DNA from: Bdellovibrionaceae bacterium UBA6776
GTDB taxonomy: Bacteria; Bdellovibrionota; Bdellovibrionia; Bdellovibrionales; UBA1609
Assembly: GCA_002453155.1 (NCBI GenBank)
Contig: DKGG01000033.1
Span: 1-13,754 of the forward strand
DNA: 13,754 bases
Reading direction: 5' to 3'
The position numbers and the translations under genes are program-made. Shown here piece by piece: positions 6,391 through 13,137 of the stretch. A model generated the notes under the pieces. The model was not told the origin of the DNA, made no database searches, and saw nothing but the letters and a program-made list of their open reading frames with translations. Every line of letters begins with the position of its first letter. The stretch's first letter is position 1.

Positions 6391-6870
6391 ATGCCTGCGA
6401 AGCCCCTATTGCTGGTTTCAATCATAACTTGTGTCACATTCTTAGGGACCACAGGTTGCAACAAATCAAGAGACGAACATCACGTTCAAATTTGCTCTCC
6501 TGAAATTGAACAGTCCGTTACAAATCTGGAAGAAAGCTTGGACCTTTTAAGAGGAAGAACCTCAGGATATCCACATGGCGCTCCCTCTTACGACAACAGA
6601 TCACACCATGGAAACCAAAGACAGGACCGAAGAGGTCGCCGCATGAGTTTGGCTCAAATGGCCGATCAGGATTGCACAGATTTTTTCAATCGTATGGATG
6701 CTGCCGGAATTCAATCATGCAACATCGCCAGCAGCTATCGCGGTCAAAATGTGACCATCACTCGAGACAACTACGTGGATGAATGCAACAAAGCAAACGC
6801 ACAGGCCTCACAATCCGGTGGCAACCCTGGACACGGACCGGGTCATCCTCGCCCCCACAATCCGTGGTAA
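6391..6870 (+). CDS. Putative lipoprotein with His/Gly/Pro-rich C-terminus
   Basis: This 159-residue protein starts at the ATG at 6391, which is preceded by a strong AAGGAGG five bases away. It has a hydrophobic signal and a lipobox (GTTGC, C23), so it should be lipidated. The mature part has a short helix (EIEQSVTNLEESLDLLRG), then a segment rich in Arg, His, Tyr and Asn. A second predicted folded part follows with cysteines (in QDCTDFF, IQSCNI and DECNKA) that could form disulfides. The tail is Gly/His/Pro-rich, reminiscent of metal-binding tails. The family is not recognised. Its stop overlaps the GTG start proposed for the DNA glycosylase, so the two are probably cotranscribed even though they act in different compartments. 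Confidence 0.7.
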   Translation: MPAKPLLLVSIITCVTFLGTTGCNKSRDEHHVQICSPEIEQSVTNLEESLDLLRGRTSGYPHGAPSYDNRSHHGNQRQDRRGRRMSLAQMADQDCTDFFNRMDAAGIQSCNIASSYRGQNVTITRDNYVDECNKANAQASQSGGNPGHGPGHPRPHNPW

Positions 6871-7460
6871 AATTCTGTTCTTTCAAAGAAAATTGGGCGG
6901 CTCGCGACACCATCGAAGTCGCCCAAGATCTTTTGGGCAAGCTCCTCGTTCGAAAACTCGATTCGCAAAACCTCCTGGTCTCACAAATTGTAGAAACCGA
7001 AGCCTACTTGGGAGTTGAAGATCCCGCCTGTCACAGTTTCGGTGGCCGCAAAACTCCACGAACTCAGGTGATGTTTGAAAATCCCGGCACCTGTTACGTT
7101 TATTTTATCTATGGAATGTATCATTGCTTAAATCTGGTCACTGGAAACGGCGAGGCCGTTTTGATTCGAGCGTTGGCTCCGCTTACAGGCTTTGCATCCG
7201 ACGATTTCAAAAACAAATCTTTGTCCGGGCCTGGCAAACTTTGCCGACGCCTTGCTATCGACAAAAACTTTAACGGTTCAAACTTGCTCTCCACCAAAGA
7301 AGATCTTTTTATTGCAGACCCACAGGAAACAGAACACCTTCTCCACAAAGATTTTCATGCAGGTCCTCGTGTAGGAATTGATTCGGCAGGAGATGCTGCC
7401 CATTGGCCCTTAAGGTTCGGCCTCAAAGATAGTCCATACCTCTCACGACCAAAATTCTAA
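6864..7460 (+). CDS. mpg: 3-methyladenine (alkyladenine) DNA glycosylase, AAG/MPG family
   Basis: This enzyme removes alkylated and deaminated purines such as 3-methyladenine and hypoxanthine by base excision. The 198-residue frame covers the normal full length of the family. It shows ARDTIEVAQDLLGKLLV (12-29), VETEAYLGVEDPACHSFGG (43-61), YFIYGMYHCLN (80-90), the SGPGKLCRRLAI block, and AGPRVGID near the end. By comparison with human AAG, E46 is the catalytic glutamate, Y48 and H57 are the base-pocket residues, and Y86 in GMY is the DNA-intercalating tyrosine. I chose GTG at 6864 because homology begins just after it; it overlaps the preceding stop codon by seven bases and has no clear ribosome site, so initiation is probably coupled. 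A longer frame upstream lies entirely inside the lipoprotein gene and is unlikely to be used. It converges with the next gene with only three bases between stops. Confidence 0.93.
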   Translation: MVKFCSFKENWAARDTIEVAQDLLGKLLVRKLDSQNLLVSQIVETEAYLGVEDPACHSFGGRKTPRTQVMFENPGTCYVYFIYGMYHCLNLVTGNGEAVLIRALAPLTGFASDDFKNKSLSGPGKLCRRLAIDKNFNGSNLLSTKEDLFIADPQETEHLLHKDFHAGPRVGIDSAGDAAHWPLRFGLKDSPYLSRPKF

Positions 7461-7463
7461 ATT

Positions 7464-7982
7464 TTAGGCTTCCAACTGGGGTGGAGCCTTCCACGCATCC
7501 AACAGTGCAATGTGCTGTTCTTGGGCAGGAATGAATACACTTCGAACTTTGTCTTTCAAACCAGATGGAACCGTAGAATCGGCAAGCATTTCGTAATACT
7601 CACTCAAGCCATGGGTTTCTCCGGCATGAAGAGCTCGCAATGAAGACGTGTCTCCAAAAAAAGTGGCCGTGTCGACGAAGGTCCTCACCACTTGACCCCA
7701 GGGTCCCGAATGTCTTTCGGCTTCAAAGCCAGAGTTCGACAAAATTTGAGTCCAAAAATGTGCGGCTTCCTCGTGTTGATCTTTGATTTCTTCCAATTTG
7801 TGAATGTTGCGTTCGGCCGCAAAATGAACCAAGACATGTTCATAGGCCTCGATCGCAGAGATCTCTCCTCGAAGGACCTGGGAAATGCGATCCACCGCGC
7901 CCACTGTAAAATTTCGTTCAGCATTGTTGCTCAAAGTTTCACTTAAGACTTCTGGCTGACCATCTATACCCATCAACATCAT
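7464..7982 (-). CDS. DUF2383-type ferritin-like four-helix-bundle protein
   Basis: This 172-residue protein has the layout of the PA2169/DUF2383 family: four long helices, with an AIEAYEHVL segment (43-51), KDQHEEAAHFW (67-77), ALHAGETHGLSEYYEML (117-133), and AQEQHIALLDAW (153-164). The glutamates and histidines at these places (E45, H70, E122, E155, H157) could form a metal site like that of ferritin-like proteins, but the family has no proven reaction. There is no signal peptide. AAGGAGG lies upstream of three closely spaced ATGs (codons 1, 2 and 4); the spacing best suits the second, so the start is uncertain by a few residues. It follows the guanidine enzyme gene on the same strand after about 100 bases, so it may have its own promoter. 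Such proteins are often linked to stress or stationary phase. Confidence 0.75.
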   Translation of the reverse strand: MMLMGIDGQPEVLSETLSNNAERNFTVGAVDRISQVLRGEISAIEAYEHVLVHFAAERNIHKLEEIKDQHEEAAHFWTQILSNSGFEAERHSGPWGQVVRTFVDTATFFGDTSSLRALHAGETHGLSEYYEMLADSTVPSGLKDKVRSVFIPAQEQHIALLDAWKAPPQLEA

Positions 7983-8081
7983 AGACCTCCTTGGGTTCAG
8001 TCCCAGTCTAAGGAGTAAGCCCCTAAAGAGATTCCGAAATCTGTGAGTCTAATGTGGATTTTTTTTAACAAACATCTGCAA

Positions 8082-8918
8082 TTAAAAATAAAGCAGCTTC
8101 ATACAAAAGACGGATCCTCCGGATTTCATAAACTCAGAAGTCTCCACTTCGTGAATCTGATAACCCAACTTCTCCAAATTTGCTTTTGTCTGATGAGCCC
8201 CGGACTGCATGACAATTTGCTGACGACCAAGAGCCAACATGTTGCCTGCAAAATTCTCTAAGGCTTCCTTCAAAGGAATTTCCTTCAGAGTTTGGAAGTG
8301 AGTCCTTAAGAAACTCCAACCTTCTTCATCGAAAGCCTCTCGAACTGCAAATGCGATGGAATTTCCAAGCAAACACAGGCACGTGTCCAAGTGATAAAAA
8401 CGTTCATCCACCAGTTTCAACAGATGAACCGGCTTTCCCGTCAGCTCTCGAATTTGATCATAAACTTCCACAGAGGTCCGAGGCCCAAAGCCTCCAAAAA
8501 TTTCTTGAGCTTCATAATCCCAAAGGGCATCCCCCATCCCTTCGAAATTTCCGGAAGTTTTTAATTCATAAGTTTGAATTTTATTTTTCATAGCCCAAGT
8601 TCGAAAGTGCTCCACCTCGGGTTGGCGAAAAGGAGACTTCATACGGCTCATCAGCAAAGACGGTCGGCCCTCTGCATTCACAAAGGGGAAGCTTTGGTTG
8701 GCGGTAAAAACCATGTCCGGAAGTCCCGGCACCGCGTCTAAAACTTGGACCGCCATCCCTAGGTGAGTAAAGAGATCCCTCAATGCCTCCCACTGTTTTA
8801 TGGCCTTCGGAACGTCCACCTGGTTGAGGTTGCCCGCCTCATCTTTCATGTATGGGTTGATGCTGTAGGACACTTGGAATTCGGCGGGGTGCGCCATCAA
8901 TACTTTAACCGGCCACAT
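8082..8918 (-). CDS. Guanidine-modifying enzyme, DDAH / arginine dihydrolase-like (pentein fold)
   Basis: This cytoplasmic 278-residue enzyme belongs to the amidinotransferase/dimethylargininase superfamily, which attacks the guanidinium carbon through a cysteine. Visible active-site elements are PDMVFTAN (67-74, D68), FEGMGD (125-130, E126), YHLDTCL (176-181, H177), and GGSVFC near the end (C272). The N-terminal SINPYM segment together with N74 recalls the asparagines discussed for cyanobacterial arginine dihydrolases (ArgZ/AgrE), which convert arginine to ornithine, carbon dioxide and ammonia. Dimethylarginine or arginine deimination are the alternatives. The ATG at 8918 has GGGAG eight bases upstream; an in-frame TTG eight codons earlier is unlikely. 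TATAAA (8953 to 8948 on this strand) may be its -10 box. It is transcribed divergently from the exported deiminase homologue. Confidence 0.85.
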   Translation of the reverse strand: MWPVKVLMAHPAEFQVSYSINPYMKDEAGNLNQVDVPKAIKQWEALRDLFTHLGMAVQVLDAVPGLPDMVFTANQSFPFVNAEGRPSLLMSRMKSPFRQPEVEHFRTWAMKNKIQTYELKTSGNFEGMGDALWDYEAQEIFGGFGPRTSVEVYDQIRELTGKPVHLLKLVDERFYHLDTCLCLLGNSIAFAVREAFDEEGWSFLRTHFQTLKEIPLKEALENFAGNMLALGRQQIVMQSGAHQTKANLEKLGYQIHEVETSEFMKSGGSVFCMKLLYF

Positions 8919-8997
8919 TGATTTTTCTCCCTTTTGGTCCAAAGATCTTTATAGAAAATTTTACAAAACACAAGATTAACTCCAGTGAGGACTTCAA

Positions 8998-10059
8998 ATG
9001 AAATCAGTCATTCTTGCCTTGTTGTTCGCAGTTCCCTTTACGTCATCGGCGGTGCCCACCCGAGCACCTTCCAAAGCCCAGACCGAAAAGATCATTCAAC
9101 ACAACCGTCAAACCGCAATCCTTGATGCCGCAAAACCTTCTGAAGGGGTGCTTTCGGTCCATCGGCTTCCGTTTGCCGAGTACAACCGCGCCGGTTACTT
9201 GATCATGAGTGCAAACTTTCCCTTTCAATCGGGCCCCGTGAAAAAAGGCATCATTAAAAATCTTCCCGAAGGTGTGACCGTCGTTATTTTTGTTGGAGCC
9301 GACTCCAAAGGAACCAAAGATCGCATCCGAAAGAAATTCGCAAGTCTGATTTCCGAAGATCGATTGAAAGTAATTTACCTTCCCGGTGCGGACGGTGGCT
9401 TCTGGGCGCGGGATGGAATTCCTGTTCCAACGGTTTCTGAAGACAGCAATCAAAAGTTGTCTTTGGTGGACGCAAAGTACTACCACAATTTCGAACCGGA
9501 TGAGCGTGTGGCAAAGTTTTTTAAAAGTGAATTGCTCAACCATGACTACTATTTCGAGGGTGGAAACTTTATGGCCAACGGTTTGGGAACCTGTTTGGTA
9601 ATCGACAATGACCGTGTTCAAGACATTCCCAACTCTATTTTTTCAGAGAAGTACGGTTGCAAAAAGTTGGTAAGACTTCCCCATGTTAAAGGGATTGGTC
9701 ACGCCGATGAGTCCGTAAAGTTTGTGGACGACAAAACCGTACTTACCGACACCGAAAGCTACGTGCCTGTGTTGGAAAAAGAAGGTTTTAAAGTGGTTAT
9801 GCTTCCCACTCCCAATGGACGCTATGAAACCTATGTGAACTCTTTGATCATAGAGAAAAAAGTCTTCCTTCCTGTATTTGACGAGGAAAAAGATCAAGAT
9901 GCCATTCGTGTCTATGAAGGTCTTGGTTTTGAAGTGATTCCTTTAAATACAGAGTCTCTTTCTAATGATGGACTTGGATCCATCCACTGCATCACAATGA
10001 CCTATCCTCCCGGTCCGTTTGACGAGCTTCTGAAAAAAATTGGGGCTCAAGACCTATAG
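8998..10059 (+). CDS. Exported agmatine/peptidylarginine deiminase family enzyme (PAD_porph)
   Basis: This 353-residue protein carries the full catalytic set of bacterial agmatine deiminases and the Porphyromonas-type peptidylarginine deiminase: WARDGIPVP (136-144, D139), EGGN (187-190), GHADES (234-239, H235 and D237), and GSIHCIT (327-333, nucleophile C331). Unlike typical agmatine deiminases it begins with a clear Sec signal peptide (MKSVILALLFAVPFTSSA, cleavage near residue 18), so it should act in the periplasm or outside the cell. The substrate could be agmatine, free arginine or peptidyl-arginine; export favours an extracellular or protein substrate, but the sequence does not decide it. 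AGGA lies six bases before the ATG. Its last 68 bases overlap, tail to tail, the end of the minus-strand gene that follows. Confidence 0.88.
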   Translation: MKSVILALLFAVPFTSSAVPTRAPSKAQTEKIIQHNRQTAILDAAKPSEGVLSVHRLPFAEYNRAGYLIMSANFPFQSGPVKKGIIKNLPEGVTVVIFVGADSKGTKDRIRKKFASLISEDRLKVIYLPGADGGFWARDGIPVPTVSEDSNQKLSLVDAKYYHNFEPDERVAKFFKSELLNHDYYFEGGNFMANGLGTCLVIDNDRVQDIPNSIFSEKYGCKKLVRLPHVKGIGHADESVKFVDDKTVLTDTESYVPVLEKEGFKVVMLPTPNGRYETYVNSLIIEKKVFLPVFDEEKDQDAIRVYEGLGFEVIPLNTESLSNDGLGSIHCITMTYPPGPFDELLKKIGAQDL

Positions 10060-10447
10060 TCACATTTAAATTCCAATTGGTATCTACCACCTGCCCCAAC
10101 TGAAAGGTTGGGGTGGGAAGATTTGATGGAACCAGAACTTCTAAATTCGTTCCATGATGAGTGCCCGCCAAAGAAGAGTCTGGGCGATTGTTGTAATCCA
10201 AAACCCAATATAAAATTTGAAGGCGCACCTGTCCGCTTGCCGTTGGGAATTTGTTGAAGACCAAATGGACGGCATATTCTTTTTCTCCACACCAAACCCG
10301 CCAGTCCGGACCGCCGCTGGGTCTGCGCTTCACCTCGCAAAAGGTCCGTTGGGAACCATCTTCCAGCATCAGTTCAAATTGAGGGTTCGCGGCAAGCGCT
10401 GGGGCCGAGCTCGAGAGTGCGAATAAAATTCCAAAGAAGGATCTCAT
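9992..10447 (-). CDS. Small exported protein, probable beta-rich, unknown function
   Basis: This 151-residue protein starts at the ATG at 10447, which gives a clear signal peptide (MRSFFGILFALSSSAPALA, cleavage near residue 19). An in-frame GTG 16 codons upstream would disrupt it. GAAGG lies directly against the ATG, with no normal spacer. The mature domain has two cysteines (C37, C53) that could form a disulfide, a charged loop with RRPSGGPDWRVWC, and several short predicted strands. It is not a family I recognise. Its 3' end is antisense to the last 68 bases of the deiminase homologue, including codons just after the catalytic cysteine. Its 5' side shares a 123-bp region with the acyltransferase gene. 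Confidence 0.6.
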   Translation of the reverse strand: MRSFFGILFALSSSAPALAANPQFELMLEDGSQRTFCEVKRRPSGGPDWRVWCGEKEYAVHLVFNKFPTASGQVRLQILYWVLDYNNRPDSSLAGTHHGTNLEVLVPSNLPTPTFQLGQVVDTNWNLNVTIGLEPQFFSEARQTDREDRSL

Positions 10448-10489
10448 CCTTCTATTCTGCACGGTCCACTTGCGCTCCCATAGGCCAGA

Positions 10490-10505
10490 TGGCACTGTCT
10501 TCGCA
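10490..10505 (+). promoter_or_regulatory. Sigma-54-type promoter candidate for the acyltransferase gene
   Basis: TGGCAC (10490-10495) and CGCA (10502-10505) have GG-N10-GC spacing; the only notable departure is C for T before GC. Transcription would start near 10515, about 56 bases before the ATG at 10571. Confidence 0.5.
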
Positions 10506-10570
10506 AAACTTTACCTTCGAAGAGATACATTTAAGTTTTAAGAGCTCAGATTTTGAGTTGAGGAATTTCT

Positions 10571-12736
10571 ATGAGATTTTTTACAGGCTGTGGCTGGATG
10601 TTTGTCAGTCTTTGGATGTTCACCTCCCTTGCAAATGCTGAAACTCCATCTTCTGAAGAAGGGCATGGAAATTCCGCTCCCGTCCGCTGTGAAGAAAATC
10701 TCCTTTCTCCCAACTCGTTATTTCGCATTCAAACTCCCAAAGGAAAAGGTCTCCTTCATGGACTGACCCGATATGGAGCTGGGCTGGCGGAAGAGGTTCT
10801 TGGGCTTTCTGCTCTTTTGAAAGCCTATGAGCCTGTTGCCGGTGAGGTTCGAAATCCCGAAGATTTTTTTCGCCTCACTTTAGAAATCTTGGGAATCGAT
10901 TTAAACGTTCAAGGCCTCTACGAAGACGTGCCCGAGTCCGGACCTCTTGTGGTCATGGCCAATCACCCCTTCGGCTTTGCCGATGGAGTGGCCTTGGCTC
11001 ATTTGATCGGACAAAAAAGATCCGACTACATGATCTTAGGAAACTCCAGCCTTTCGCAAATTGCCGAAATTCGAGAGCGGGTGATTGCAGTAAAGATTGT
11101 AGAGGATCCGAAGGTCAGCCGCGCACAAGTGCGCGCATTCAATTTGAAAGCCATTGAGCAAGCCCAAGAGCATGTAAAAAATGGTGGAGCACTTTTGGTT
11201 TTCCCTTCTGGCGAAGTGGCCACGGCAAAGAATCTCTGGGATTCTTCGAAACCTCCTGCGGAAGGTTTATGGAAATCCACGTCGGGTCGCATTGCGAAAA
11301 AGGCCGACGCAAAAATTCTTCCTGTGTTTTTCAAAGGACAAAACAGTTTTCTTTTTCAATGGGCTTCAAGGCTCTCTTCGCCTTACAAAGATTTTTTAAG
11401 ATTGGCTTTGATCCCCAGAGAAATCTTAAAAAAGTCAGGTTCTACTTTAGACGTGGTTTTCGGAAAAGCCATGCCCCGGGTTTATTTTGAAAACCTGGCG
11501 GTTCAAAAATTTGGAAGCGCATCGGATCTGCATTTTATGCAAACTCTCAAGGAGGCTTCTTTAGAACTTTCCGAACAGATCGAACTGAAGAAAGATTCTG
11601 AACTCGAGAACGTCGAGCGAAAACTTAAAAAGTTAGATTCCAAGCTTTCGCCAGATGTGACCGCCGAGCTGATTGAGTGGGCCAAACAAAAAGGCAAGGC
11701 TTCCGTTTATAAGACCGACACCACCACACGCGGAGACAAGGTTGAAAACTTAGAGGTTCTACGCATTCACGGTAAGGACTTGGACCCCCGCCTTCTTCAC
11801 CATTTGGGAGTTCTTCGCGAGCAAACTTTTCGTGAAGTGGGTGAAGGTTCCGGCAAGGGATCGGACACGGATGAGTTTGATTTGAAGTATGATCATTTGC
11901 TCCTTTGGAATTCCACTCAAAAACAAATTGTCGGCGCCTATCGATTGGGCTCTTTCAAAGAGGCGCGCACCACCGGAGATTACTCGAAAGTTTACAGCCA
12001 TCAGTTTTTTGGTTTCACTCCCGAATTTTTCAAAGCCTTTGATGAACATGGAAAGCCTGGCGCAGAAAAAAACATGATTGAAATGGGAAGATCCTTTGTA
12101 GTTGCCGAATACCAAAACGATCCCAACATTTTAAAAAATCTTTGGAGTGGAATTGGAGTTTATCTCTATTTAGATGGTGGATCCCTGGAAAAAGATTTAC
12201 TGAAAGCTCCTCATCGATCTCAATTGCGAGCCCGCTCTCGAAAGACACGCTTTCTTTGCGGACCTGTCAGCTTAAGTGGAAACTACACGGAACTCTCTCA
12301 GTCTTTGATTGCAGGGTATTTCTTGACCAAACATGGAGACTCCAGAAATTACGACAACAGAAATGACTCCATGGAAAGTCCCAAAGATCACTTGCGGCCC
12401 GAGGAGCTTCGCAAACACATGAATCCCAGCGTGGCCTTTGAGCCCCAGCCTTCATGGACCAGTCCACATTTGTTGGAATACATAAAGAGTCTTCAAAAAA
12501 TTGGGGACTTGGATGCAGTGATTCGCGCTCTTGAACCGGATGGCAAGGGCATTCCCCCTTTGATGAAGCACTATACAAGTTTGATGAACGCCCGTTTTCT
12601 GCACCTTTCTGTGGACCCGGATTTCAACACCCTGGACTTTTTCATTTGCGTGGACATGAAGGAGGTTTCTTTGGCGAAGGCCAGCCGCTTTATGGGAGAT
12701 CGTGAAATGGCGAGGGCCATTTTAACGCGAAAGTAG
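10571..12736 (+). CDS. Two-domain acyltransferase of OlsF type (LPLAT plus GNAT/hemolysin-like), with N-terminal signal segment
   Basis: This 721-residue protein joins two acyltransferase domains. Residues 110-330 form a lysophospholipid acyltransferase domain with NHPFGFAD (N131-D138, catalytic H132 and D138 with the HxxxxxD spacing seen in the hemolysin-linked subgroup) and FPSGE (211-215). Residues 395-720 resemble the OlsB/putative-hemolysin N-acyltransferases: LREQTFREVG (415-424), GAYRLG (455-460), EMGRSFV (504-510), GPVSLSGNY (564-572) and the VDPDFN segment near 681-686. The same order is found in OlsF, which makes ornithine lipid from ornithine and two acyl chains; other amino-acid lipids are possible. 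Unexpectedly, residues 1-23 look like a signal peptide ending in ANA, followed by an acidic stretch, which would place the enzyme outside the cytoplasm. AGGA six bases before the ATG supports this start, and the next in-frame ATG is inside the catalytic region. Confidence 0.85.
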   Translation: MRFFTGCGWMFVSLWMFTSLANAETPSSEEGHGNSAPVRCEENLLSPNSLFRIQTPKGKGLLHGLTRYGAGLAEEVLGLSALLKAYEPVAGEVRNPEDFFRLTLEILGIDLNVQGLYEDVPESGPLVVMANHPFGFADGVALAHLIGQKRSDYMILGNSSLSQIAEIRERVIAVKIVEDPKVSRAQVRAFNLKAIEQAQEHVKNGGALLVFPSGEVATAKNLWDSSKPPAEGLWKSTSGRIAKKADAKILPVFFKGQNSFLFQWASRLSSPYKDFLRLALIPREILKKSGSTLDVVFGKAMPRVYFENLAVQKFGSASDLHFMQTLKEASLELSEQIELKKDSELENVERKLKKLDSKLSPDVTAELIEWAKQKGKASVYKTDTTTRGDKVENLEVLRIHGKDLDPRLLHHLGVLREQTFREVGEGSGKGSDTDEFDLKYDHLLLWNSTQKQIVGAYRLGSFKEARTTGDYSKVYSHQFFGFTPEFFKAFDEHGKPGAEKNMIEMGRSFVVAEYQNDPNILKNLWSGIGVYLYLDGGSLEKDLLKAPHRSQLRARSRKTRFLCGPVSLSGNYTELSQSLIAGYFLTKHGDSRNYDNRNDSMESPKDHLRPEELRKHMNPSVAFEPQPSWTSPHLLEYIKSLQKIGDLDAVIRALEPDGKGIPPLMKHYTSLMNARFLHLSVDPDFNTLDFFICVDMKEVSLAKASRFMGDREMARAILTRK

Positions 12737-12752
12737 AATCTTTAAAATTTCC

Positions 12753-12766
12753 AAGACTTTGGTCTT
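12753..12766 (+). terminator. Possible terminator hairpin after the acyltransferase gene
   Basis: AAGAC (12753-12757) pairs with GTCTT (12762-12766) around TTTG. Outside it, AAATT and AATTT can extend the stem across a small internal loop. There is no strong T tract, so termination is uncertain. Confidence 0.25.
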
Positions 12767-12945
12767 AAGAATTTCCCGAAAAGTGCCGATCTCCTGACAA
12801 GATCTTTTCCAGTCAGGTGGCGGCTTTTGAGAACATTTAGTCCCAAAAAGACCATGCTCTTTTTCTTTCTGCTTTTTATAAGCTTTGGGCTGTTCCAAAA
12901 CTGCAGCACTCCCCACCCCCCAATCACCTACCAATCCAATTAAAG

Positions 12946-13015
12946 TTTAGGTGCCAGGTACCAAAATCTGCACCCGGTGCGTTAGATGCGGGAGCGCCAC
13001 CAAAAAGTGCATGGC
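12946..13015. repeat. Copy 1 of a short palindromic REP-like repeat
   Basis: The segment begins TTTAGGTGCCA (12946-12956), contains the near-perfect palindrome GCACC-C-GGTGC (12970-12980) and TGCGTTAGA (12978-12986). It ends with 22 bases (12994-13015, beginning GCGCCACC and ending GCATGGC) that are repeated exactly at 13695-13716. Internal CGCCA/TGGCG arms can form a hairpin. These are the traits of REP-type elements, though no REP-associated transposase is in the window. Confidence 0.6.
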
Positions 13016-13084
13016 GTTTTAACAGTCTTGAAGACATTTTGTCCTAGAACTGGGTTCTCGAGTGAATCTCATTGATTTAAGATT

Positions 13085-13100
13085 TGGCACAAAGGATGCT
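13085..13100 (+). promoter_or_regulatory. Sigma-54-type promoter candidate for the Spy-like lipoprotein gene
   Basis: TGGCAC (13085-13090) and ATGCT (13096-13100) give the GG-N10-GC spacing, with only one base of the TTGC block changed. It is the closest match in the window to the -24/-12 consensus. Transcription would start near 13110, leaving a leader of about 28 bases. Confidence 0.55.
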
Positions 13101-13130
13101 TTCTCTAAATAAATTCAACTTTAGAGAAAG
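13099..13130 (+). promoter_or_regulatory. Perfect 11-bp inverted repeat overlapping the ribosome binding site
   Basis: CTTTCTCTAAA (13099-13109) and TTTAGAGAAAG (13120-13130) are exact reverse complements around a 10-base loop. The 3' arm covers the AAAG of the AAAGGA ribosome site of the gene at 13138. If the transcript starts upstream of the hairpin, the RNA stem would hide the ribosome site. If it starts at the sigma-54-like promoter's expected +1 (about 13110), the 5' arm is not transcribed, and the palindrome is more likely a protein-binding site. Confidence 0.65.
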
Positions 13131-13137
13131 GACGTAT

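Larger units (their letters stand above)
12737..13084. other. Intergenic stretch after the acyltransferase gene
   Basis: No convincing gene is present. A minus-strand frame at 12722-12934 (70 residues, TTG start) lacks a ribosome site and recognisable motifs. The stretch holds a possible terminator hairpin near its start, the repeat at 12946-13015, and two short inverted repeats: GACA/TGTC at 13033-13043 and AGAAC/GTTCT at 13046-13058. The last two lie 30-50 bases upstream of the sigma-54-like promoter at 13085. Confidence 0.5.

Noticed and set aside
6783..6863. Longer N-terminus for the DNA glycosylase
   Set aside because: The extra residues lie wholly inside the lipoprotein gene and do not resemble the family, whose homology begins just after the GTG at 6864.
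8919..8970. Sigma-54 promoter for the minus-strand guanidine enzyme gene
   Set aside because: A TGG at the right distance is followed by GT rather than GC at the -12 position, so the match is incomplete.
12722..12934. Minus-strand frame of 70 residues behind the acyltransferase gene
   Set aside because: It starts with TTG, has no ribosome site, overlaps the neighbouring gene's end and shows no recognisable motif; it could be a decayed gene but the evidence is too thin.
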